NCBI GenBank assembly: GCA_036936605.1
Contig: JAUPFV010000001.1
Span: forward strand, 215,665,530 to 215,729,529
From: Limnanthes douglasii subsp. nivea
Taxonomy: Eukaryota > Streptophyta > Magnoliopsida > Brassicales > Limnanthaceae
Reading direction: 5' to 3'
DNA length: 64,000 nucleotides
Shown here: one piece after another, positions 45,000 through 55,513 of the stretch
Layout: every line of letters begins with the position of its first letter
Numbering within the stretch: the first letter of the stretch is position 1
Notes under the pieces: model-generated
The model's input: only the letters and a program-made list of their open reading frames with translations
Database searches by the model: none
Told to the model about the DNA's origin: nothing
Program-made: the position numbers and the translations under genes

Positions 45000-46607
45000 C
45001 TCTACATCAAATCTTTCGATTATAACCATAGCTCCCTCCGGAGCAGCATTGCTCGGACCAACCCGATGAGCATTATCAGGCTTATTTCCTCCTCTTCTTT
45101 TGACATATGCCCCCAGCTTTCCTCTTTCAATTAAGTTCTGAACTTCTTGTTTCAAGGCTATACAATCGTCAGTGGTATGGCCAATATCATTATGGTACTA
45201 ACAAAAAGAATTGTTACGATGTTCCCTAGGAGATTGTAGTGCGGCCGGCCTTCTATAGTGTATTTCCTCCTTTGTTTTGTCATAAATGGTGGCCACGCTT
45301 TCTTTTAACTCTGCAAACCACTCCGGTTGAACCCAAGGCCCCCTTTTATTTCTAGATTGTTGACTCTGGGCAGGCGCAGCTGGCTGAGATTGAGCTTTAG
45401 CCCTGTTATGTCCTTGTCCGGTCTCCCTAGTCTTGTTCCCGGACTGGTTTTGGTTGGGGTTTGGTGAAACCGGGGCAGACCTCACTTGCCTGTGCACCCT
45501 AGTTTTCTTTGTTTCATCAACATTGATTTGCTTTCCGACCTGATTCAATAGACCTCCCCAAGTCATTGCTTTCTTTCTGGTCACTGAATCAGCCAAATTT
45601 CCAGGGTTTAAGCCCTGTCTCAAGGATGCTATTGCTACTTGCTCGAAGCAATCAGCCAGCCCATTTTTGGTGTTCACAAAACGACTTATGTATTCTTTCA
45701 GTGACTCGTTTGGTTCTTGGGCACAATGGATTATTGTGTCTCCATTGCCTTTCAATTCCTTACTCCCAACAAACTGCCTTCGAAAGGCCACCCAGAAGGT
45801 ATCAAAGTTTCCGATGCAGCCTTGTGGTAGGCCGTTATACCACTTCAGAGCACTCCCCGTAAAGGACTTGGAGAATGCTCTACAGAGTAACTTTTCGTCA
45901 TCATCGAAATTCATCGTAAAGTTTTTAAATTGTTCCAAGTGGTTGTCCGGATCAGTACTGCCATCGTATGTTTCCATTTTAGTGTTATCGAACCTCTTAG
46001 GGAGGTTTCCGGACAAAATCTTGGAAGACAATGGAGATTGTCTCCAATTCCGGCCATGACTGAACACAGTATCCTCATTGGGAGTTGCAAAGAAACTTGG
46101 TTCATCGTGGAAGGCGAAAGGATCCATCAGCATCCGATCTACATGCCTCCGACTGTGAGATGATCCTTTGCCTATATTATTCTTCAATTTCCCATGTCTA
46201 TCCCTTTTTCTTGAATACTTTTTAATCAACTTTTGCTTCTTTTTGGATCGGCCCTTATCACTGTTGGAGGATAAGGATTCTTCGACTCCATCCTCGTTCG
46301 ATGAGCTACTAAAAGACTCTGAGTCTGAATCAGAACTTTCCACTGCCTTAGACCGGTGAGACTTTTTGAAGCTAGCATGAGTCTTCTTGGTACTCACATG
46401 AGTCTTCGAAGGCTCATGCTCTCTACGGTTGTCAGTATGATGAGCGAATGATGCTTTTGACTTTTCTTTCATGCCCATCTTAGCCTTCTCTGCCCTCAGA
46501 GCTTCTATCTCGCCCTTTAATCTATCACGCTCCTCGATGGTGTATTCATCATTTTCACCCACCATTTCAAGCAAAGCTGGTGGTACTTCCGGGGCGTCCG
46601 GATTCAT
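45000..46607 (-). pseudogene. gag of element C
   Basis: 469 open codons from ATG at 46,607: acidic N-terminus, coiled-coil-like EERDRLKGEIEALRAEKAKM, a Ser/Asp-rich then Lys/Arg-rich tract, and the Retrotrans_gag core (METYDGSTDPDNHLEQFKNF, FTGSALKWYNGLP, FWVAFRRQFVGSKELKG, EYISRFVNTKNGLADCFE). After a Gln/Pro-rich linker the frame meets TAG at 45,198, inside the zinc-type motif C*YHNDIGHTTDDC; B has Lys there. The same frame continues to the protease. Gag forms the particle and binds RNA. Confidence 0.92.
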
Positions 46608-46659
46608 TCAGACTGATTTTTCCTGTTGGTTTCGAATGCTTGATTCAGGCACCATCGTT

Positions 46660-46677
46660 CTCCCACTGTGGTCGCCA
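46660..46677 (-). other. Candidate primer-binding site of element C
   Basis: On the minus strand TGGCGACCACAGTGGGAG, 3 bases after the end of the 5' LTR, matching 16 of 18 bases of the equivalent site in element B. The priming tRNA is not determined. Confidence 0.65.
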
Positions 46678-46680
46678 ATT

Positions 46681-47087
46681 TGGTGAGGTTTATTTTCGTC
46701 TAAGGGTAAGTTTGTAATTTTTGTTTGGAGTTTTGTGGAAGTTTGTAAGTATTTAATGTTTAAGTAGTGAGTAGAGGGAGAATTAAGCAGCCTGGTTGTA
46801 TTTAATTTTCATTACCCTTATTTAATGTTGGTAGTTGGGTATTTATACCCTTACATCTGGGCCTTATGGGCTTTCGGGTCATGTTTAATGGACCCGGGTC
46901 AAGTTCAAGGACCCATGAGCTCTTAGTAGGAGAGCAGGCAGCTTAGTAAAGAAGTGTTTAGGTTTTAAGTACTTTAGTTCTTGTTCAAACAGTCCAATGG
47001 GTGAGGTGTTCGAACTGCCCTGTCCGGTTAGGTAGTCTTTGTCTGAACTGTCCCTGTCCGTAATGGTAACAGAATCCGGACTCATCA
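46681..47087 (-). repeat. 5' LTR of element C
   Basis: 407 bp, about 97% identical to the LTR at 37,160-37,566. In element orientation it starts TGATGAGTCC and ends CTCACCA. TATA motif GGGTATAAATACCC on the minus strand at 46,850-46,837. It should promote gag-pol transcription leftward. Confidence 0.95.
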
Positions 47088-47092
47088 AAACA
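47088..47092. repeat. Target-site duplication of element C (right)
   Basis: AAACA immediately after ...GACTCATCA, matching 37,155-37,159. Confidence 0.85.
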
Positions 47093-48303
47093 TAACATAC
47101 AATGATAATAAGATACATTTGAGAAAACATATTAACATTTATTTATGAGTTTTGAAAAAATCACGATCAAACTAATATTTTAATTTGTCAAGTACTAATG
47201 GAACTCTCATTTGGGATGATTCCACATACTTTAATTAAAATAAAATTAATGATTAACTTTTAGTATATCTCTCGAGTTCATGATTAATCATTTCAGGCAT
47301 TAACCTATTTTTGGACCACAATAGTTGAAATAAATTAATTCCTTGAACGTTTTAGTTCCTATGATCCTCAATCCATAACTTGACCACATATAAATACAAA
47401 ATCCAACATGTTGAAACACAAGGCATGTTGTCGCATGTCATAAAATTGACGGAAGACCTCAAAATTAAAAAAAAAATCAATATATATTCAATATGCATCG
47501 CTATAACGATGGGCCCAACCAACAAATATTTTCGTTGGACCGAATGACCTTGTAAGGTTACTCTCCTAAGTAACCATTAATATCAGTAGATTTATAGATG
47601 AAAATCTTGTAATACACTTTCTGAATCGTTTTTGTTTATATATTTCTGCAATCTTGTACAACTCATATAATGTTTTTAAAGGATATTGTACTTGCAGACA
47701 CAAAGAATAAACTATTATAAACAAGGAAAACAAATATAACAAAAATATATCGGGTTTGGTTCTAAGGTTAATCTAACCAAAGAAAGTGGCATGAAAGAAT
47801 CCGAGATATATGTCTCCTTTTTATAAACAATAAAATTGGACAAAAATCCAAACTCAAATGCATAATATCCTTGCATACCGTTTTATGATTATGGAACAAC
47901 CTACTAAATTGATTTTTATCAATTTAATCTAAAAATTTATTAGTTGAGTCAAGTGTTGAAATTTAAGTACAACCCTTCACAAATCTTAAATTCAACTCGG
48001 TTTTTACACTTATAACTCCATTATGGATTATTAAATGTAAGTCCAAACCATATTTAATTATATATCAATATAATTAATCTAACTAGTTATAAATTGGACC
48101 AACTTATGAAAATACCCAAATATAATATTAACATTCGATAATTTTCTAGCATTACGCTCATAATAGATCTTCCCTAATTAAGATACATATAATCTTTAAT
48201 ATATATTTTAATCTAAAATATATTATGTTTATGATTTAAAATATTTTTTTATATTTAAACATCTTCTAAAAAACAAATATACTAGTGATTAAAAATATGA
48301 TAT
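47093..48303. other. AT-rich flank, probably LTR of copia relic J
   Basis: No coding sequence. A promoter-like CTCCTTTTTATAAAC (about 47,815) and LTR-like composition fit the remainder of the copia LTR split by element C, but no second LTR copy is available for proof. Confidence 0.4.
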
Positions 48304-48676
48304 TGTTGAGGATGCGTCGAATAATATTGACAATGTATGCTATGTCCGCTGATACAATATTATGTCAATAACAGTGTACCTTTATGTTAATCTATATAAT
48401 GCGTCATAATTTATAATCTTATGTATATGAGCGTATACCTATTATCTAGTAAGTCTATTTATTCTCTATAAATAGATTACTATAATACCACAAAAAGTAC
48501 ATTTGAAAATTTTTAACTCTTTTCCAATCATAGTGAAACTCTTTTCTCTAGCGGTACTTATGGACGTAGATATTTATTAAACCACATTAAAATATTGTGT
48601 TCTTTTCTTTCATGTTCTTTAATTTGTTCTATGTTTGAGCCATTTGTGATACATAGCATAATGATTCATAATATAT
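48304..48676 (+). repeat. 5' LTR of copia I
   Basis: TGTTGAGGATG...; contains TCTATAAATAGATTACTA (about 48,466), repeated in the right LTR at about 52,698. The end is estimated just before ATTGGTAGCATAGC. Confidence 0.75.
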
Positions 48677-48727
48677 TGGTAGCATAGCTTTGGATTGTGG
48701 AATTATGTTTTGTAATTAGAGTTTACA

Positions 48728-49395
48728 ATGACGTCTACATCAACAAAATACAAAATTGAAAGATTTGATTGAGGATCCAACTTTGCATTGTTAAAGATTT
48801 AGTTGAAATATTGATTGGTATTACAAGGATTGTGGAAGGCTGTGGAGAATAAGTTACCAAAATTAATGAAAAGAAGAAGAAGCAAGATCTTCAAGAAATG
48901 GCTTTATGTTGGATTCTCATGAGTGTAAATGAAAATGTTCTTCGTGAAGGTATGTCCATAAGTGAACATATAAATAATTTTAAATCAATTATTATAGATT
49001 TGGAGAATATTGATATGATTATTGATGATGAAGATCAAGATTTATTTGTATTGAGATCGTTACCAACTCTCTATACGCACTTCATGGATATTAAAATGTA
49101 TGGTAACAATAATTTATATATATCGAATGTCAAATGGACGTTGAAATTAAAGAAGTTTAGGAAAATATAACGAGATAATCAGGTAGATAAGAAAGATCTT
49201 ACGACCATAGGATAATCTATCAACAAGTAGAGTTCGTCAAAGAAGAAGAATTGGAGGTCCAAATCAAGAGCCAAGAAATCAAACTGTTATGAATACGGTG
49301 AGCAGGGTCAATATAAGAGAAAGTGTCTGAAATTAAAAGGTGAGAAGCGAAATCAAAAGGAAAATGCTACAACCTAGCGGAAGGTCTGAATGATT
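48728..49395 (+). pseudogene. gag relic of copia I
   Basis: ATG at 48,728: MTSTSTKYKIERFD then a stop and FALLKI, LQGLWKAVENKLPK (family: KFEIEKFDGxNNFxLWKIKM). The open segment 48,898-49,170 includes SISEHINNFKSIIIDLENI and DEDQDLFVLRSLPTLYTHF (UBN2 gag). A zinc knuckle at about 49,280-49,325 reads CYEYGEQGQYKRKC, where the second Cys is Tyr and His is Gln, so metal binding is lost. Confidence 0.82.
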
Positions 49396-49427
49396 CTGAT
49401 GATAATAAAAATAGTAGTAGGGAAGAT

Positions 49428-49745
49428 GTGTTTTCTGTGAGTTCAGATTGTGGGAAAAACTCTTGGTTACTCAATATTGGCGCTACGTATCACATACTTC
49501 AGTTCAAGCAATGGTTAGACACTTACAAGTTAATGCAAGAAACTAGCTATTTAGGGAACATTTGTTTTTTGCTTATTGATAAGATCGACAACGTCGATAT
49601 TATAATTTTTGATAGATTTATTAGAATCATAACATACTGGCATGTTCATAAGTTGAAGAGAAACCTGATATCCCTTGAGACATTAGACTCTCGGGGTTAC
49701 AAGTATCGTGCATATGATGGTGTAATAAAAGTGACAAAAAGTTAA
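49428..49745 (+). pseudogene. Protease relic of copia I
   Basis: Open for 105 codons: SWLLNIGATYHILQFKQWLD and KLKRNLISLETLDSRGYKYR. The family active site LDSGA is LNIGA here, so the catalytic Asp is Asn. Upstream gag is in another frame. Confidence 0.8.
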
Positions 49746-49789
49746 ATGGTGTGTATAAAATGAAGTTTGCATAAATGAATTTAGATTCT

Positions 49790-50720
49790 CAAGGGGATTT
49801 TGTTATGGGCGATGTTGCACTAGTATCATTAGAGAGTAATACCCAAAGTCAACAAGATCATAATCAGTTGTGACATTGACTTCTCGGTCACATGAGTGAA
49901 AGAAGATTAGCTATTTTGGGAAATCCAGATTTGTTGAAAGGGTATAAAACAGAATTATTTGGATTTTATGAATACTATATGTTTGGTAAATACACTATAG
50001 TCAAATTCAGCAAGTTGATTGTAAGAAAGATTTAAAATATAGTGGATTACATTCTCTCATATCTTTAGGGTCCAAATATAATTTCATCAAAGAGTAGAGA
50101 CAGATACTACATGAGTTTGTTTGACGATTATTCAACAATGGTGTGAGTTTATTATTTGAAAACAAAAGATTAGGCATATTCAACCTTTGTCAAATGAAAG
50201 AAGATGATTGAGGAGCATATATGAAGAAAGATCGATCTTTTTAAACATATAACCAGTTAGAATATTGCACTTGTGAGTTCAACAAGTTAGGAGAAGCTGA
50301 CGGAATAATGCATCATCGTAATTGTTCTAGTACACCATACTAGAATGAGGTCGCATAAAGAATGAATTAACACTTTATGATAATGCACAAAGCATTCTTT
50401 AGCATTCCGATGTGAGAAAAGATTTTTGGGTAGGAGCTATCAATACACCATGTTACTTGGTGAGTCGGTATTTATCAATGATTATTGATTGTAAAACTTC
50501 TTTTGAGATTTAGTCTCAATCGTCGGCTGATTACGAAGAGTTAATAGTGTTAGGTTTTCTAGCGTATGCTCATGTAAGAGATAATAAACTTGAACTGAGG
50601 GTACATAGGTGCATATTTATATGATATGATACTGAAGTGAAGGGATATAGGTTATGGTGTACCTCTCCATAGTCTCTAAGTTTCTCATTACTAGGCACAT
50701 GAGTTTTAATGAGTTTGCTT
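49790..50720 (+). pseudogene. Integrase relic of copia I
   Basis: GAG-pre-integrase LGHMSERRLAILGNPDLLKG (about 49,880), then DRYYMSLFDDYSTMV (Asp of the core) and KTKDxAYSTFVKWKKMIEE, with many stops. Later fragments match the YQYTMLLGESV-type region. Non-functional. Confidence 0.7.
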
Positions 50721-50989
50721 TCCTAGACAATCAGAAATAAGAAGGTAAAATAGTCGAATCACGATCAGTTGTGAGTAAACAGGTCAAACTTGAAGTATAA
50801 TCAATTCTTGGTATGTCTAATAATTCGAATATTTCTGAGGTGGATCCGGAATCAGGAGGTGAAGTTTCAGCATCAGATGATAATGATGATGATGCGCCCC
50901 AACCAGAATAGTAACCTTATAGCATAGCATTTGGCGTAGAAAGAAGAGAGATTAGACCACCAAAATGGTATGTGAATCTAGTTTCATAT

Positions 50990-51760
50990 GCTTTGTCAGT
51001 TGAGTAAGAAGTTGAGATACATGAACCTAGTAGCTGCAGGGTAGTTATAGCGAGTTCAGAAGCAGATCAATGGATTTGTGCTAATGGGGAAGAGATTGAA
51101 TCTCTTCATAAGATTCAGACACATAAGTTTTCTGACTTACATAAATGACAGAAGTAGTAAGCATCAAATGGTATTAAAAAAAAGGAAGGTAATCCGGAGG
51201 TTGAGGTACCTCGATTCAACGCAATATTGGTCGCTAAGGTTTTTACTCAAAGGGAAGCAATCGACTTTAATGAAGTGTTTTCTCTAATGGTGAAACATAG
51301 TTTGGGTTTTGTTAACCATAATATTTTTGCAAGATTTAGAGCTTGAGAAGTTGGATGCAAAGACTTTGTTTCTACATGGTGAATTGAATGAACATATCTA
51401 CATAAGACTTATAAAGGGATTTATTGAATCTAATATGGAAGACAAGGTTTGTCTGCTGAAAAAGCACTGTATGGTTTGAAACAGTCACCTAGGAAATAGT
51501 ACAAATATTTTGATACATTCATTATGTCAAAAGGGTTCACAAGGAGTCTATATGATAGTTGTGTGTATCATCAAAAGATATCAGATGATTCTTATGTTTA
51601 CTTGTTATTGTATGTGGAAGATATGCTTATTGCTGCTTGTAGTATGTTATATGTTGTTCAAATAAAGAAACATCTTATTTTTAGTTTGAGATAAAGGATC
51701 TGGTGTTCACAACATCAAGTGAATGTTTTAAAGAAATTTGGCTAGTTAGAAAAGAAGAAG
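50990..51760 (+). pseudogene. Reverse transcriptase relic of copia I
   Basis: EADQWICANGEEIESLHK, LVAKVFTQREAIDFNEVFSL, EKALYGLKQSPRK and the active site YLLLYVEDMLIAA at about 51,600-51,640, where YVDD has become YVED. It ends at FEIKDLV-like residues, then jumps to the PPT and right LTR, so the RNase H and RT C-terminus are deleted. Confidence 0.82.
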
Positions 51761-51815
51761 TTTATTTGTTGATAGTGAAGAAATGATATTCGCCTCAGGA
51801 GGAAGATTTGTTAAG

Positions 51816-51823
51816 GATGAGTC
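51816..51823. repeat. 8-bp target duplication of the MITE (left)
   Basis: GATGAGTC, repeated at 52,578-52,585 immediately after the MITE. Confidence 0.9.
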
Positions 51824-52577
51824 TAGGCATGGGCATTCGGTTCTTCGGTTCGGTTCGGTTCGGTTCGGTTCGGTTCGGTTCTCGGTTCTTTCGGTTCTTC
51901 AAAACTAGTACCCATTGAGGAACCAAATAAATTTCGGTTCGTTCAGTTCTTCTTAATTCCAATTCGGTATGGGTACTTAAACTCGGTTCCAATCGGGTAC
52001 TTTTGGATACTATAAACTCTTTGCAATATCAACGTATATAAAACTCTTTTTACACTTTAAAACAATAAAACTATGTTAGGTTGTAAGAAAAAAAATACTA
52101 AATATAAAAAATATTAAAAATTAATATATTAAAGAATAATATTAGTAATATAAAAAAATTGAGAGATGATATCAAATTTATTAAATTATATAAAGGTTGG
52201 TATTTTGTTATTTTGTTTATACGCATAATAGTTTGTATATATGTCGCCACTTTGAATAAAGTATGCGGTCATTTATTCAAGAGAATATAATTAGTGATCA
52301 ATGATAAATGATAAAAGACAAATTTATGGGAATCTTACTTTAAAATAGAAAATTTATTTTAAAACAATTCGAAATTAAGAGGTAATACATTGGTTCGGTT
52401 CTTAACGGGTATCCACGGTTCTTCGGTTCGGTACGGTTTGGTTCCGAGAACCGTGGGTAATTGAAAACTAGAACCATTCGGGTATTATGAAAGAACCAAA
52501 TCTATTTCGGTTTGGTTCTTTCGGTTTGGTTTGGTTCGGTTTGGTTCTTTCGGTTTCGGTTAAAATACCCATGCCTA
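51824..52577. mobile_element. Non-autonomous hAT-type MITE, 754 bp
   Basis: Terminal inverted repeats TAGGCATGGG...CCCATGCCTA, extending imperfectly into an (F)GGTTCGGTT-type subterminal repeat on both sides (51,836-51,895 and 52,390-52,560). Flanked by a perfect 8-bp duplication GATGAGTC, the size made by hAT transposases. The interior is AT-rich without an ORF, so it depended on a transposase elsewhere. Removing it and one duplication restores an LTR matching the left copy. Confidence 0.92.
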
Positions 52578-52585
52578 GATGAGTC
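52578..52585. repeat. 8-bp target duplication of the MITE (right)
   Basis: GATGAGTC, directly after ...CCCATGCCTA. Confidence 0.9.
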
Positions 52586-52855
52586 GAATAATATTGACAA
52601 TGTTTGTGTACGCTAGTACAGTATTGCATCATTGTCAATATACCATTGCAGCATGGTGTATATAAGCTTATTATGCCAATTATATATTAAGTCTATTTAT
52701 TTTCTATAAATAGATTACTAGAACTACACAAAAAGTACGTATAAAAATATGTAACCTTTTTTTTACGATGTCGGTGTACATAAACATTTGCCGAACCACG
52801 TTAAACTCTTGTATTTTTTCATATTTTTTTGTTTTGTTTTAGTTATTTGTAGTAT

Positions 52856-53850
52856 TATCAAATAAATAAATAAAATTTTAAATTTTAAATAAATATAGAA
52901 AAAATGAAAAATAATTATAATAAAACTCTGGAAAAAAAGAACTAATAAAATATTAAAAAAAATACTAATATGAAAAAAACAGTTCAATCTTCGTTATAAA
53001 ATATATTTATAAAACAATGCTCAATGATAATTGGATAGTTAATTTTTTTATAATTAAATATTTTAAAATAATAATTAATTAGTTGACAGCTGAGAACAAT
53101 AAATATATTTAATCATTATACTACATTTATTTATCATGAAAAATACGTTTATCTACTTTTATTTACAGTATTTTATGGAAGATGTTTTTAATATCCACGT
53201 GATCTCAATAACCAATAGAACATTACTTGACGTGACTGGGTTAGAGAGGGGCGTGGTTTTGAAATTGTAAAAATAAGAAGTGCACGTGAGAACAGGCCAC
53301 AGTTCACGTGCGCCCATCTCCTGCCGTTCATCTGCCACTCTGCCTGCCGTCTCGCGTGTGGTGGGTCCCGGATTCCACCGTTTTCACGCCGCTACTTTCC
53401 GTTTAACGGACGTTAAACACCGTTTCTGTTCGTCCAATTAAATAACTAATGCAGCTAAAACCGAGGAATGTTTCGTTATGGAAAACGTCATATATAAAAA
53501 TGTTTAGAGATCAAAGGACTAACTATGATTAGTACTCTTTCTTTTTCGTAATTTGTGTTTTTTAGGAAGATTTTTCGTTAATGATATGTAACATATATTC
53601 CACCTCTAAGAATAAAATGGTATTAACTTCAACCATCATTTTTTTTAATTATTATTACTTTTTTAAATATTGATGATTTATTTTAAACAATAGATGGAGT
53701 ATTATTTTAAAATTTAAAAATAATTTAGTCCGAACATTTTTGTTAGGAAAAAGAATATTTTATTATTTTATGACAAAATTAGAAGGTACAAATAAGTTGA
53801 AGCAAAATCACAATAGAATAAATTAAGAGGGGCTGATAATTAATAAACCC
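52856..53850. other. Intergenic, with a GC-richer G-box patch
   Basis: No gene seen. The 53,200-53,420 patch is GC-rich for this window and has two CACGTG cores (about 53,281 and 53,305) in GTGCACGTGAGAACAGGCC / TTCACGTGCGC context, reminiscent of a plant promoter or a captured fragment. The rest is AT-rich. Confidence 0.5.
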
Positions 53851-53947
53851 TAAAGAAAGTAACTAAAGAGAGAGTCTTCTTCTTCGATAAAATCCTTCCT
53901 TTACTGTCTAAGCTCAGAAGAAAGAAGCCATAGGTAAAAATCTGGAG

Positions 53948-54763
53948 CTAGCCAAGGTCAATGTATCCGATTTCGAGGCTTTCCAGCGTTGTAATTGCAA
54001 GAAGAGGAATAAGAGCATTGTATCCCTTAAAGTTATGATTTTGTCTACAAGTGAGAATCCACTTCGTGATCCAGTCTGATGCCTGGTTTTGAGTTCTGGA
54101 AATGTAACGGAGGGTCTTGCAAGGATGAATGAGGCTTCTACAAATGGCGACTGTGGGGTCAAGGAACGGAGAAGTTATTCCAGATGCAAGAATGTTGATT
54201 AGGGTCGAGCAATCTGACTCTACATCTACATCCTTCCAGTTGTTGCGCTTGCAAAGAATTAATCCTTCAATTAAGGATTTGTATTCTGCCAGAAAGGGAT
54301 TTAACTTCCCAAACAAGCAGCCAAGGCCGATAACTATGTCGTCGCTTTTATTTCTGACCAATATGCCTCCTCTGGATTCCCCGATTGAGCTACATGCACC
54401 ATCAACATTAAGCTTGAGCCTGCCAGGATTGGGTGTCATAAACTTCGGGTATCTAGGCTTCTTCTTTCTGTTGTTTATAGTTCTGCATCCCATAGTTGAG
54501 CATGCGTTAATGACATGAGACCAGTGCTTAGCAGATAATGTGTTGCTTGAATCGATTCCCGTAATGACTCTGGTCACTCTATCAATGACACTTTTGATAT
54601 CATCATGGGTGCCACTGAATTTCGAACAGTTCCTGTTATACCAAATTGTCCAACAAATGATTTGTGGGACAAGGTGGGTAATATGAAACTTGTTCTTAGT
54701 GAACCAGAACCATGAACGGAGAATATGATTAAGAGACATGAAACGATTGAAAGTAATTCTCAA
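53948..54763 (-). pseudogene. LINE ORF2 C-terminal part: RNase H domain
   Basis: 271 open codons. FHITHLVPQIICWTIWYNRN is the segment after the RT zinc domain. The RNase H domain (RVT_3 type) follows: GRLKLNVDGACSSIGESRGG (Asp), FLAEYKSLIEGLILCK (Glu), DVESDCSTLINILAS (Asp) and ISRTQNQASDWITKW (Asp). All four catalytic-type residues appear present. It would remove RNA from the RNA:DNA hybrid. It is separated from the RT by about 750 bp with stops and frameshifts. Confidence 0.88.
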
Positions 54764-55513
54764 AAGGCAACCAAAGTAGTTCCAGATACTCCAGGAAAAT
54801 TGCAGTTGACGGAAAGATGATTTTTCTCTTCACAACTGCAGCAGAACTAGCATTTGGAAACAATGAACATATGTCTTTTAGAATGGATGTTGTCAATAGG
54901 GATAGAGTTGTTAATTAGTTTCCATCATAAGAAATAATTTTTTTTGGAATGAAATGATTCCAAATTTTACTGAAAAAGCTTGATTTATTGTTCTTATTTC
55001 TGATACTATCCCATGTTAGTTTAGTATTAAAGTTATAGTCATTGGATAGTTTCCAAATTAGCTTGTCATTCTGGTCAGGGATGAGCTTGAAGTAGTTAAT
55101 CTGGTTTAATTATGTCCCGAGGAAAGAAGGACAGAAGAGTAGTATTATCCCAATTGTTGTCTTTCCAAAAAGACCTCACATTAGCTTATAGAAACCACCT
55201 ATCAGGGCTAAAATCATTCAAGAGAGGAGGCATGTCATGCCACTTATCAAACCAAAAATTCATAGAGCCATTTCCTAGAATCCACTTCATGTTTATGTCA
55301 GCATCATCTTTAATACTATGAAGTTTTTTCGAAACAATAGAATCAGTAGTTTTGTAAGTGGTTTTCAAAGGGTGAGTGTTAGGGAAATATGTATAATGCA
55401 TTAGCTCAGCCCAAAGACATTTTTTCTTCCCAAATAAGAACCAGAGCTTTTGAGAGAAGGTGTGTTGAATATCAGTCAGTCTTTTGATATTTAATCAACC
55501 TTCTTCAAAAGGA
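54764..55513 (-). pseudogene. LINE ORF2 linker and zinc-binding RVT region
   Basis: Decayed C-terminal RT region. The minus-strand piece 55,401-55,186 reads DADINMKWILGNGSMNFWFD and KWHDMPPLLNDF (family: WxxGxGxxIxFWxDxW...L). The following zf-RVT Cys/His region is frameshifted. Confidence 0.7.

Larger units (their letters stand above)
37160..47087 (-). mobile_element. Complete Tat-like Ty3/gypsy element C (minus strand)
   Basis: Two 407-bp LTRs with TG...CA ends, a 5-bp AAACA duplication, PBS, PPT, a gag-pro-pol polyprotein on the minus strand (46,607 down to 41,460) and an extra ORF on the plus strand (38,012-41,002) between integrase and the 3' LTR. A second RNase H and an antisense ORF place it in the Tat lineage. 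By eye the LTRs differ at about 12 of 407 positions (about 3%), which at 1.3e-8 per site per year suggests roughly 1 My. It is inactive as it stands: about nine stop codons, loss of the first RNase H, and a changed aRNase H catalytic residue. Confidence 0.95.
48304..52855 (+). mobile_element. Ty1/copia element I (plus strand), RNase H deleted
   Basis: Left LTR TGTTGAGGATGCGTCGAATAA, right LTR TGTTAAGGATGAGTC (continuing after the MITE as GAATAATATTGACAATG). Between them are gag, zinc knuckle, protease, integrase and RT on the plus strand. A PBS-like TTGGTAGCATAGC follows the left LTR, and a PPT-like CAGGAGGAAGATT precedes the right one (51,796-51,808). After RT the sequence passes to the PPT within about 100 bp, so the RNase H domain is deleted. 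Numerous stops. The right LTR is split by a 754-bp hAT-type MITE. Confidence 0.88.
51809..52855 (+). repeat. 3' LTR of copia I, split by a MITE
   Basis: The first 15 bases TGTTAAGGATGAGTC are followed by the MITE (51,824-52,577), and then the LTR resumes with the duplicated GATGAGTC. Without the insert the LTR is about 290 bp. Its end near 52,855 is estimated from the left LTR. Confidence 0.75.

Noticed and set aside
41460..46607. Plus-strand ORFs overlapping gag-pol of element C (e.g. 45,566-46,059, 46,471-46,686)
   Set aside because: They are antisense shadows of the gag frame with no domain similarity, unlike the aORF, which lies outside gag-pol.
53840..53855. AAACCCTAAAG resembling a plant telomere unit (also near 25,850)
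   Set aside because: Single isolated units, expected by chance; no array.
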